From: Tubulanus polymorphus
Taxonomy: Eukaryota; Nemertea; Palaeonemertea; Tubulaniformes; Tubulanidae
Length of the DNA stretch: 64,000 bases
Direction: 5' to 3'
Assembly: GCF_964204645.1 (NCBI RefSeq)
Contig: NC_134028.1
Span: 19,876,153-19,940,152, forward strand
Position numbers and translations under genes: made by a program. Shown here in pieces: positions 44,701 through 48,006 of the stretch (positions are counted from its first letter, which is position 1; each line of letters starts with the position of its first letter). The notes under the pieces are model-generated. The model saw nothing but the letters and a program-made list of their open reading frames with translations, was not told where the DNA came from and did not search any database.

Positions 44701-47450
44701 ACAATAACAGTCAGTATAATTGTCGGGATTGTAAATGATACTTGATTTTCAATTGTTTCTAATTCAAAAGACAAATGTATTTTCGTGATGATTGCTACGA
44801 CGCAGCCATTATTTGACGTTTATATTGCTTGAACAATGTCGGTCATCAGCTTAAGTAACCACTGTCATTATATCAGAAGAATCTTTTTCGTGGAAAAAGT
44901 GTTTTAAATATCATATCTCACCGTCGTAAATCCAAATGGGATCATCTGTAGGCTTTACCCTGTAAGCGATCTTGTACCGAAGTGGACCGTCCTGATCGCT
45001 ACAATCCTTACTACAGAAAACGTTAAACTCTGTACCGATTGCCGTTCCTTCAGGCGGATCCACACCGCAAATCCCTTCCTTCGGAGTATCGTTTATCTCG
45101 AACGGCAGACTGGCCTTTCCTATCGATGCAAAGAAAAACTAACAGGATCCGTTTTGAAGTTATATCTGAGGTCAACTAAGTTATCAGTTAAGATTCTCAT
45201 GTTTGGAGTTGAAAATGACGTATTAAACCTCGTATAAATTTCCAATCACATGAACCAAACGTCCGCCGACTAGTTTGCTATCTCTTCCTAGGGCCTTCTA
45301 GACCGAAGATACTAGCGGTCCAAGATTTCAATACAGACACCATTTCAAAAGGGCACAGGCAGATGCAAAAAAGGAACATTTAGGCCCTAAGAGAAAGACG
45401 TAGCTCTCTTAAACTGATTTTGTTTTCTGATGAAGCTAGTGTGCAGTAGTGAATATCAGTATGTGGACGCTTCGGGAAATTAAATATTGACAGAGTCATT
45501 CATTTGGAAACCATGATCATGCTGTTTTGGCGCCCTCTCATCATAGGTTATATGCCAGAAACTGACCTAAAGACAAAACCACAAATATCCATTCAGCCAA
45601 GCCGAATTAAAGTAAGATAGACACGATGATTTTATACCTTTGATTTTCGGGTTTGCTGTCCTCCACGACTGCACTAATAGCGCGTATCTCGCATCTTGAT
45701 CGGTTCTCAAATTGTTGAAATAGCCATCTACAGCTGGGTATATAGAAATGTAATCATGCGTGATACCGGTGGGCACTGATTTCGCCCAATCGTTTAGCGC
45801 AATTGTTTGGAAAAGGATTGTGTGACCTTGGATTTTCACTTTTCTCAACGTCCAGCTAAAATGCGATTTTTCATGTCAACATATATCCCACACGTATATG
45901 TACGTGAAAAATCCCACAATAATTCAGCCAAATATCTAAAGCGATTAGCAAAACTCCTTCCGAATTGGTTCAGACGTACTGATGATTGCGAATAGTCTTT
46001 AGCCCAAACGTTGCTCAAATTAAGGGAAATTGTCCATCGAATGGTGGATAATTGTATTTACGCGACGAGAGACTGAGGACCACGCACTGGCGCCATCTAT
46101 CACTAAACCTTCACGTGCGCTCGCAGCTGTTCAATAGCCAATCGGATACCTTGCGCCTTAGTCTCTGCAGAGCTGCGTCATGATAGGTAGACGTGTTTTG
46201 AGCATTCGTTCTCGCGAAAATCCATCTTAGTCGTCGCATTTTACTTTGTTGGCGCCGACGAAGTAGGGGCCACTGTTATTTATCATGTGCGCTGTAACAA
46301 CACAACTGTAATATACACTTCCATTCTAGAACTTATGACCTTTGGCTGAATTTATTATGGGATTTCTCCCGCATATTTATCTTATACGGATGTTGTGTAT
46401 CTTCACGCCTTATCCAGTTTGTTACCTATTACTTCGGATTATCTGGAAAACATCGAATGATTTGATTATCATTACCTATGATTGGAGAAGGGTCGTATAA
46501 ACTTACTCGAAACCGAAATCGCGAAGCCCCGGGAAATTTGTGATGGTCGTTCCTATTGAAAATCGGCTGCTGGGATTCATTTTAGTTTGACAGTTCGTAA
46601 CACATCTAAAAACAAAAACGATTACCAAAATTTACGCAAAGGTTTTGCAGAAATTACCGAAAATGTGTCTTGAAGTTTTTTTTGAGAAACGTCATCGATT
46701 CCGTATAGTTTACATGTGTGGTATCGAGGCCGTTTTTAGTTACTCGGAGTATGGATTTTTTTTCAAAAAAGTGGGAGAACGAAGGGAGAAAATAAAAATG
46801 AGCTATTTTGGACGTTTTAAAACGGAAGGGAACGGAAAATCGTATTTAAAACAAAATTATTGTTTGAGTATTTTCCACATAAAACCTCGGACGGACTGCA
46901 TAAAATAAGCAAAAAGTTGTAATGAATTTGAATCAAATGTCGGAAGAAATAAATTTTTTCAAATCACGAGATCTAGAAATTAAGATGAATATAACTTAAC
47001 GTAGATATATAATTACAGAACAACAAATAGGATAAATTAAAGTATAATGAATTAGGAACAAAAGAAATCATGAATACGATGAATTAGTAACTTGTGAAAG
47101 TTACTAGATTTAAAATCGAGGCTGATATGATGAAGCAATTATTTTGTTATTGAAAAAAAAATTTAAAAACACCCCTTGTAATTAAAAAGGTTTAAAGCCT
47201 ATAAATGTTAGATTTAGCCGCGTACGCTTGGGGATCTACGGCGGACAAGGTAGACGTCCTACGAAGGGGACTTAACTGTATTCGTACTACAAAGATAACA
47301 CTTACATCATTTTGATGTCAGGTGGGTCACCGTTAACCACTGATACTGACTGCTCAAAATACGCTGCTCTCAGGCCGCCCCAAAACGGGTCATATTTCAG
47401 TACCATGAGTTTCAACGTTAAGTTGAAAGCTTCGTTCCAGTTAGCGGTAT
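14969..47450 (-). CDS. Polycystin-1/REJ-like gene, 32 exons seen, 5' end missing
   Basis: Exons read on the minus strand, 5' to 3': 47306-47450 (broken), 46507-46605, 45638-45855, 44922-45119, 44494-44624, 43933-44110, 43190-43303, 42720-42841, 42237-42432, 41671-41827, 41494-41600, 41202-41387, 40597-41110, 40150-40342, 39947-39996, 39740-39858, 39118-39339, 38774-38861, 38511-38667, 38214-38346, 37359-37858, 36956 to about 37270, 36494-36708, 35864-36158, 20487-20658, 20219-20335, 19678-19956, 19124-19290, 17134-17289, 16776-17031, 16011-16325, 14969-15147. Domain order is REJ, mucin-like linker, GAIN/GPS, TM1, PLAT, ten further TM segments with the extracellular TOP domain, and a coiled-coil tail, as in polycystin-1 family members. 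The reading frame is kept throughout, with some uncertainty at the 37.27-kb acceptor. No start codon or N-terminal domains are present in the window. Confidence 0.9.
17818..18435. repeat. Four tandem 154-bp repeats, each with a CTCF-like motif
   Basis: Units start with TTCAACGCCCCCTGGTGACC; the CGCCCC core falls at 17821, 17975, 18129 and 18283, an exact 154-base period. The reverse complement of the fourth unit, GGCCACCAGGGGGCG, matches the core of the well-known CTCF consensus almost perfectly; the other three carry GTCACCAGGGGGCG. The array lies in the polycystin intron between exons 19124-19290 and 17134-17289. Two more units in opposite orientation lie at 55.86 and 56.01 kb. CTCF binding is inference. 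Confidence 0.85.
18436..19044. repeat. Non-satellite part of the same dispersed element, with (GGACGAAC)n and terminal hairpin
   Basis: Follows the 154-bp array directly and is also found, inverted, at about 55.48-55.78 kb (shared CAGCCCAAAAAC, ATCAAGATGGCC and AAATCAGCACTTTT blocks). It ends in a GGACGAAC/GGACGGAC simple repeat (18936-18998) and a hairpin at 19012-19042 (AGCCCGCTGGGACT pairing with AGTCCCAAGTGGGCT). The layout suggests a non-autonomous transposable element with a subterminal satellite. The superfamily is unknown. Confidence 0.65.
20072..20085 (+). repeat. Run of 14 G
   Basis: Uninterrupted G14 in the intron between polycystin exons 20219-20335 and 19678-19956. Length may be unreliable in the assembly; G-quadruplex-prone. 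Confidence 0.9.
20732..20737 (+). repeat. Polinton target-site duplication, left copy (GCTGAG)
   Basis: Direct 6-bp copy of 35204-35209, immediately outside the TIR. Six base pairs is the Polinton-typical duplication length. Confidence 0.95.
20738..21146 (+). repeat. Polinton left terminal inverted repeat, 409 bp
   Basis: Matches the reverse complement of 34795-35203 over its full 409-base length by eye; similarity stops at GAGTTAGGTATT. It is internally repetitive, made of GAGCTAATCTGAGCTAAC and CGGTTAACATCTGAGC units. Confidence 0.93.
21147..22263. other. Polinton left subterminal region
   Basis: Continues with GAGCTAATG-like units to about 21.19 kb, then AT-rich sequence without a convincing gene, apart from the exon-like segment at 21977-22120. 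Confidence 0.5.
21977..22120 (+). other. Candidate leader exon with poly-His tract
   Basis: ATG at 21977 opens 48 codons (MPTTAARSFSFQRAE..., seven consecutive His, then RHYRHQRRLRKENSFTK) ending exactly at a strong donor, AAG|GTAAGC, in phase 0. The plus-strand PolB frame begins immediately after a pyrimidine-rich acceptor (TTTCTTTTTCTTTAG|ATG) also in phase 0, 7 kb downstream. A long-intron leader joining the two would be in frame. This is conjecture; it could equally be an unrelated small gene or chance. Confidence 0.3.
22264..22731 (-). CDS. Polinton adenovirus-type (Ulp1-like) cysteine protease
   Basis: 155 aa, starting 4 bases after the major capsid stop; the ATG giving MLYTDQ is chosen because it avoids overlap with the capsid gene. 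The catalytic set is visible: His53 in GEHW, Asp69 in LDSYG, Gln101 in VQS (oxyanion) and Cys108 in NCGYYC. This matches the His-Asp/Glu-Gln-Cys order of adenovirus maturation proteases and Polinton PRO proteins, and the length is normal for the short Polinton form. The expected role is cleaving capsid precursors at Gly-Gly/Gly-X-Gly sites during particle maturation. Such sites occur in the neighbouring 130-aa protein (24119-24511). Confidence 0.93.
   Translation of the reverse strand: MLYTDQLINILREDTCANKLFKGVYAADRLPEPPEYPSIFIVNSQNSDKSGEHWICFIIFANKQGYFLDSYGQQPQFYNIILRNYLDTHCHYWDYSRVRVQSLFSTNCGYYCIYFVTLLSHGMCFPEIFSSFSKTDYEYNDYYVKQFVSKYFIRM
22736..24055 (-). CDS. Polinton major capsid protein (double jelly-roll)
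   Basis: 439 aa. Recognisable features of Polinton/adintovirus hexon-like proteins include the N-terminal KSELDIFSLPMTN and SAHYAKYQPLA region, a DLNHTWLDATFKIVKGDG strand early in the first jelly roll, and SLFSDVEVRFNDKLI in the segment that follows. The C-terminal roll ends with DLTPDFGFSDLAISKKGSLR and LLLYANFDEVLEI. The length is slightly short for, but within, the family range. It would form trimeric capsomers of an icosahedral shell. It is packed between the protease and the 130-aa protein on the same strand, as in other Polintons. No breaks are seen. Confidence 0.93.
   Translation of the reverse strand: MGLKVHKDSHPALKSELDIFSLPMTNITMESAHYAKYQPLATITDSGNIDFLITGNSQHYLDLNHTWLDATFKIVKGDGSPMNNDKADDPVATLINYAQSLFSDVEVRFNDKLISNGMDLHPIRAAIENLIFCQSSTKPGWMESAMIYKDEAGRMNDTDPRSANCNSGLKERYDLLKKPNNLVKAQLRLHSDAFGLDKLLLSNVTVKVKLIRSKDAFCLMSPNPDVKFKVKIENATLNVRRVQLSPSVQLAHEKALATSNAKYHFVKTSIFPVNIPRGVRSVIRDNLIIGNLPRNIIIGFCSDESLSGSYDKNPFDFKHYDIARIAVSINGSQVEASAINFESKDLSEGYFSLFTGTGILYQDKTIGITRKDYANGYFLTAFDLTPDFGFSDLAISKKGSLRVELEFSKPLPENINLLLYANFDEVLEITKDRTVVTDF
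24119..24511 (-). CDS. Polinton pVI/pX-like small virion protein
   Basis: 130 aa. A Cys-rich start is followed by RQAGGGNDFYHGRPIQKGAG, then GIGSILGGLFRGAIPLFKT, a glycine-rich amphipathic helix, and a strongly basic tail (NNQRKRKVKSKSNRRRVKR). Polintons carry a protein of this layout next to the capsid genes. The RQAGGG and KGAGIG segments look like adenovirus-type protease sites. By analogy with adenovirus pVI/pX it may be a core or membrane-active protein released by cleavage; that role is inferred. Its 3'-most coding base lies 63 bases from the major capsid start, and its start overlaps the end of the minor capsid gene by 4 bases. Confidence 0.8.
   Translation of the reverse strand: MKTECIIDQDACCNYYLRQAGGGNDFYHGRPIQKGAGIGSILGGLFRGAIPLFKTIAKKAAPHIVKAGVNTIGDVIGGRDLGESLLNNGKTAVRNVLKAPNNQRKRKVKSKSNRRRVKRQRGTIESLEAY
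24508..25320 (-). CDS. Polinton minor capsid (penton-like, single jelly-roll) protein
   Basis: 270 aa. Opens MHDFYLTLLSDGSVDEFPGN, the typical start of Polinton minor capsid proteins, followed by FKVKLRGTINLEGNWEVALV (the first beta-strands of the jelly roll). It ends with a strand region VIEIYMFKDSGTPP and SLVLHFRRK. Expected role: pentameric vertices. It overlaps the integrase stop by 8 bases and the 130-aa gene by 4 bases, a compact translationally linked layout. No frameshift seen. Confidence 0.9.
   Translation of the reverse strand: MHDFYLTLLSDGSVDEFPGNSQEKFKVKLRGTINLEGNWEVALVHINFNCEFDNVITGEFYVDSGDGQWSDAYSVPGGVYRNIETLIEHVNSVITRSPAANKIQLMYNEISQRVSIRLSANAKIKFRKELAWVLGFPSMHVVDADIFSDDITETKIIGKASSSDNFGYVEVIASRPVDLMADNHNILIYSELIQHQQVGHDSAPLLRIVGVNDINQTVIDREFRRPYYLPLRSNRLDVIEIYMFKDSGTPPIFKRGKVSLVLHFRRKLLL
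25313..26407 (-). CDS. Polinton integrase (retroviral-type DDE) with chromodomain
   Basis: 364 aa. The catalytic triad is visible as Asp85 (QIDLCD), Asp145 (VQSDKGKEF) and Glu179 (IVERFIRTLKGR), a D-59-D-33-E spacing of the rve fold. The N-terminus has the usual Polinton LYYNPENPSAFGG...LHRTAK module before the core. The C-terminus (about 318-360) carries a chromodomain-like module (YRVEKIIRRRGRGRNRELL, VKWLGY, SWIPARE). It should join the element's ends to target DNA with a 6-bp stagger, consistent with the GCTGAG duplication. The chromodomain may bias target choice; that is inferred. The frame is intact. Confidence 0.95.
   Translation of the reverse strand: MSTRLTSDLKKILNNLYYNPENPSAFGGLNALHRTAKLSGNEIGIDVIRDFLKSQEAYTLHRPTRVRFKRNRTIVSGINQQHQIDLCDLSNISKYNKGIKYLLVSIDVFSKFAYAIPLKSKNGGEVSSAFEGIAIKSRMKKVQSDKGKEFLNAYFSKITKKYNIHHFTSEDTVKCSIVERFIRTLKGRLFRYMTAYKTKTYIDVLPKIINAYNNSYHRSIKMNPSQVSENNEKLVWENLYGKESLMNKQYKFSIGDTVRITRYKKDFDKGYLPGWSHEIFSVSKQIPHNPPTYNVIDQMGEQVQGQFYRHELQKVIKNDDDYRVEKIIRRRGRGRNRELLVKWLGYPTKFNSWIPARELKKKNA
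26518..27054 (-). CDS. Polinton-encoded TATA-binding-protein (TBP)-like protein
   Basis: 178 aa, almost exactly the two-repeat TBP core with no N-terminal extension. Repeat 1 reads NVVATANLNCKLNLEEL, VVYNPRKFNALILR, CLLFASGRIVCNGAKS and RRFARLIQKI. Each block aligns with the TBP saddle (VNLGCKLDL, YNPKRFAAVIMR, LIFxSGKMVxTGAKS, RKYARVVQKL). Repeat 2 reads FKIQTMTGVA, YDPEITPSLISR and VIISGCKS, against FKIQNMVGS, YEPELFPGLIYR and VVLTGAK. The two DNA-intercalating Phe of repeat 1 are kept (Phe41, Phe58). Both of repeat 2 are lost (Thr132, Gln147). DNA bending or TFIIB/TFIIA contacts may therefore differ from host TBP. Family call by sequence is strong; function is inferred. TBP is not part of the canonical Polinton gene set as I know it. 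Confidence 0.92.
   Translation of the reverse strand: MVTSEMIDVVNVVATANLNCKLNLEELSRTMSNVVYNPRKFNALILRNKRIRGTCLLFASGRIVCNGAKSSSESYTSVRRFARLIQKINTTAAVRLTEFKIQTMTGVARTGIKVNLSQLHTLLGGRYDPEITPSLISRCGNVTFIIQHKGCVIISGCKSLKQMISVLPHVLFNMHMCE
27055..27320. other. Polinton non-coding gap with trinucleotide repeats
   Basis: AT-rich, with (GAC)n-like sequence near 27.14-27.17 kb and a (TTA)n run at 27.25-27.29 kb. It probably holds the promoter of the TBP-like gene and the 3' end of the 245-aa gene. Confidence 0.5.
27321..28058 (-). CDS. Polinton uncharacterised protein, 245 aa
   Basis: N-terminal 100 residues are polar and low in hydrophobics. A compact middle region reads VPKNYRKKSEMLLERIKRYSE, with SWTDKGEIIVKGVKRDDSNIVDLINLCMT after it. 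The tail is basic (AKMTKRRRM) and ends NWIYM. The middle pattern (helix, then a G-E-I-x-x-x-G strand, then SNIVDLI) resembles a recurrent uncharacterised protein of animal Polintons, but I cannot name a fold. The start overlaps the stop of the 108-aa gene by 4 bases, suggesting co-expression. Confidence 0.75.
   Translation of the reverse strand: MKNVEKLYVVPGSFIPMIEKITSTDDKRESSSGETNRVKNIESQMSDILQMDNDVKDDVKLKMYNDALNKLMQIEKHSKESTITNSNIVSKSSALNTDRDLKRTTETKSEFDQEILNNVPKNYRKKSEMLLERIKRYSEILSWTDKGEIIVKGVKRDDSNIVDLINLCMTPNKSQQMNGLDDFIKALQDMSVPQTFIPNKFVRNKLINNRPNVKNEFEAKMTKRRRMTTPSKNSKDIDFENWIYM
28055..28381 (-). CDS. Polinton uncharacterised small protein, 108 aa
   Basis: Reads HLHLKEFAPHLRLLCDGKKN, then ICEVCINSLRGNIKHSE and a basic helix, ending LIVQKGGFLGLILKGIGRLLG. 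A HLxxFAPxLRxLxxGKxxxR...LVKxIxExxxNxLxGN...LVQxGGFL layout recurs in animal Polintons. QKGG resembles an adenovirus-type protease site in front of a hydrophobic amphipathic C-terminal helix, which may be released as a membrane-active peptide. That is inference. Compact overlap with the 245-aa gene. Confidence 0.75.
   Translation of the reverse strand: MRNHLHLKEFAPHLRLLCDGKKNMRDAILSSSSNRLVKVICEVCINSLRGNIKHSESDKKKLKRHKKWIRILANRRVPIKSKKSLIVQKGGFLGLILKGIGRLLGFME
28415..29062 (-). CDS. Polinton DNA-packaging ATPase (FtsK/HerA, A32-like)
   Basis: 215 aa. Walker A is GMTGIGKT (21-28), Walker B is LLILDD (86-91), and a HerA/FtsK-type sensor region reads VILISQTLFPRGPHFRT. This is the usual short Polinton ATPase, related to poxvirus A32 and adenovirus-like packaging motors; it would pump element DNA into capsids. 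It is divergently arranged with PolB, with 122 bases between start codons. Frame intact. Confidence 0.93.
   Translation of the reverse strand: MEIADLPPTKLQGWFTSIINGMTGIGKTVFTKRLIEERMFDPFPDRIVWVYAEDQEIYHDTEGVEFIKGLTEELYESLSGSETTKLLILDDVLNECDPKLLETIFTRGSHHRKLQVILISQTLFPRGPHFRTISLNTHYIVLFKHPRDRLQVKTLAMQSGLGKSLEEAFTDATSISPRGYLFCDFKPQTSDKWRLRTRIFPSEGYHIYYKIKSIK
29063..29184. promoter_or_regulatory. Divergent ATPase/PolB intergenic region
   Basis: 122 bases between the ATPase start (minus) and the PolB ATG (plus), AT-rich and the likely site of both promoters. It also contains a textbook splice acceptor immediately before the PolB ATG (CTGTCTTCC then TTTCTTTTTCTTTAG), suggesting that PolB transcripts may carry an upstream leader exon. 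Confidence 0.5.
29185..33285 (+). CDS. polB: Polinton protein-primed DNA polymerase B with N-terminal zinc fingers
   Basis: 1366 aa, the only major gene on the plus strand. Two zinc-finger motifs open the protein (Cys23-Cys26-His39-His44 and Cys51-Cys54-His67-Cys71), followed by a Pro/Ala-rich low-complexity region (about 90-197, many PAAAVGAPP units). A conserved DNMCFLWSILAHLHRM region sits near residue 372. The 3'-5' exonuclease starts at Asp543/Glu545 (YADFEMF) and has Exo II in FHNLKSYDSHE. A Cys/His insert (ICHICKETINGKKC, RDHDHITGKYRG) lies inside it. Polymerase motifs are A (Asp932 in YLDANNLYG), B (LLNNASFGKTMEN, about 1100) and C (DTDS, Asp1199/Asp1201), then KKTAKGVAKYV. It ends in SPYDDKRYIL and YAYGHHKI. 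All catalytic residues are present. It should replicate the element by protein priming. The alanine-rich linker is unusually long. Confidence 0.96.
29450..29766 (+). repeat. GC-rich CAGCAG/GGGGCGCC low-complexity tract inside polB
   Basis: Imperfect repeats of GCAGCAGCAGTAGGGGCGCC encode Pro-Ala-Ala-Ala-Val-Gly-Ala-Pro units, ending in a run of 14 Ala-type codons (GCAGCAGCAG). Composition is strikingly GC-rich in an AT-rich element. Likely length-variable between copies. Confidence 0.9.
33286..33732. other. Polinton non-coding gap after polB
   Basis: AT-rich, with TATATATATTTATTTATTTAT simple sequence, a T15 run near 33.57 kb and AATAAA signals near 33.63 kb. It separates the convergent ends of polB and the PC4-like gene. 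Confidence 0.5.
33733..34547 (-). CDS. Polinton tandem PC4/Sub1-like protein, two exons
   Basis: Exon 1 is 34463-34547 and exon 2 is 33733-34355, joined GCCTG|GTATGT ... GTCATAG|AT in phase 1, for 235 aa. The N-terminus carries a basic nuclear signal (PKKRPRR, residues 7-13). Two PC4-like domains follow. The first (about 60-115) reads HYLGNLVFACVSEW, VDIRTYE, TKRGISLHLQEWANL. The second (about 135-205) reads HVGRNRYVTVFKRF, KVIIDIRYF, TKTGIELSEKQWEKL. Both match the PC4 pattern IGxxRYVxVxxFxGKVxIDIRxY...GxKGISLxxxQWxxL. PC4/Sub1 binds melted or single-stranded DNA and supports Pol II initiation and reinitiation. A tandem copy could act like an intramolecular dimer. With the TBP-like gene it suggests a dedicated transcription module. 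Domain call is strong, role inferred. Confidence 0.9.
34548..34794. other. Polinton right subterminal region
   Basis: Non-coding, likely promoter of the PC4-like gene. Contains ATGACGTCA-like sequence near 34.64 kb (a CRE-type palindrome) upstream of the gene on the minus strand. Confidence 0.4.
34795..35203 (-). repeat. Polinton right terminal inverted repeat, 409 bp
   Basis: Reverse complement of 20738-21146; begins AATACCTAACTCAATAG and ends in TCTGACTATACTACT. Confidence 0.93.
35204..35209 (+). repeat. Polinton target-site duplication, right copy (GCTGAG)
   Basis: Direct copy of 20732-20737, immediately outside the right TIR. Confidence 0.95.
35210..35863. other. Remainder of the host intron
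   Basis: Polycystin intron sequence between the Polinton and exon 35864-36158. Holds a short (AGTAT)n run near 35.22-35.24 kb. No gene seen. Confidence 0.6.
35864..39339 (-). CDS. Polycystin gene, middle block: GPS, TM1, PLAT and following TM segments
   Basis: Exon 39118-39339 carries the GPS (CKCTHLTTFGSSF) with an intact HL|T autocleavage tripeptide, then TM1. Exons 38774-38861, 38511-38667 and 38214-38346 form a PLAT/LH2 domain (KYIYEILVTTGEAKEAG, then FVLTGEDGDTGPRVL, then RIWHDNGGKNPSWFF). Exon 37359-37858 holds the next TM pair with RPPKSNFTRVQRLTCC. The exon at 36956 to about 37270 is Lys-rich and then hydrophobic. Exon 35864-36158 ends ...YALSA and joins VRNFDQFW of the next exon in phase 0 across a 15.2-kb intron filled by the Polinton. 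Confidence 0.9.
39380..39476. mobile_element. Short MITE with CAGYMAACCCCCGRTATACCG-type termini
   Basis: Left end CAGCCAACCCCCGGTATACC and right end GGTATATCGGGGTGTTTTACTATG are imperfect inverted repeats about 95 bases apart, in the polycystin intron upstream of the GPS exon. A related CAGTAAACCCCCGATATACC end occurs at 56452. Tc1/mariner- or pogo-like by terminal sequence; autonomous partner not seen. Confidence 0.5.
39740..47450 (-). CDS. Polycystin gene, 5' block: REJ module, mucin-like linker and GAIN
   Basis: REJ-type exons include 46507-46605 (CVTNCQTKMNPSSRFS), 45638-45855 (DWTLRKVKIQG), 44922-45119 (EGICGVDPPEGTAIGTEFN, the most diagnostic REJ strand) and 44494-44624. Exons 43933-44110 to 41202-41387 continue REJ/GAIN helices. 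Exon 40597-41110 encodes a long Ser/Thr/Asn-rich, likely O-glycosylated linker. Exons 40150-40342, 39947-39996 and 39740-39858 finish GAIN, ending CLYWNTKTEEWSNAGC just before the GPS exon. The first visible exon (from 47450) has no splice acceptor: it runs straight into an LTR at 47451. Confidence 0.88.
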
Positions 47451-48006
47451 TATTGGGGTGATAAATTAGTAGTTTGCATAGAGGGAGGGAAGCCAGAGTT
47501 CAGGGCAGTGGCTGAAGTTAGTAAACAAACTACGTAGATGCTTACGTCGCACACAAGACACTGAATAGAAGATAGGTGAAAGTGACGTGAGTATCTGCGT
47601 AGGGTTGCTGGTTATAGCGGCAGCCTTGAGCTCTGGTATGGCTAGGAAGTAAACAAGTAATAAACTCGTGACGTATAACATATGTAGAAGTATACGTCAC
47701 GAGTAACATGAAATAAGATAAAAAGGGAGGGTCAGCACAGTAAGGGGGAGAGAGATGCTAGAGTGGCGGAGAAGCCTAAAAATACGAGCTGTAGGAAGGA
47801 ATAAGAATTGTGCGGGAAAATAAAGAAAGAACGTAGACCCACGAGAAGAGTTGTTATTATTCCGGAGTCAGAGGGATATCACTTATCGGATTAATCGGAG
47901 CCAACAACGACAACACGAGGGGAGAACGCAACGTGGCCCCCACAACAATTGGTTGAGAAACTCAACCCCACAACATTGTTGGAGAACCGAAAGCAACCCC
48001 ACAACA
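47451..48006 (+). repeat. 5' LTR, 556 bp
   Basis: Direct repeat of 50946-51503. Contains a 39-base hairpin (47665-47703), an AAGATAAAAAGG TATA-like stretch near 47.71 kb and an AATAAA near 47.82 kb. Its 3' end is a short internal repeat of CCCCACAACAxTGGTTGAGAA-type units. Confidence 0.92.
47665..47703. promoter_or_regulatory. Perfect 13-bp hairpin with paired CRE-like half sites in the LTR
   Basis: CTCGTGACGTATA and TATACGTCACGAG are perfect inverted repeats around a 13-base loop; each arm contains TGACGTA, a bZIP/CREB-type core. It is conserved base for base in the 3' LTR (51162-51200). A likely LTR enhancer or RNA stem; which of these is unknown. Confidence 0.7.
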
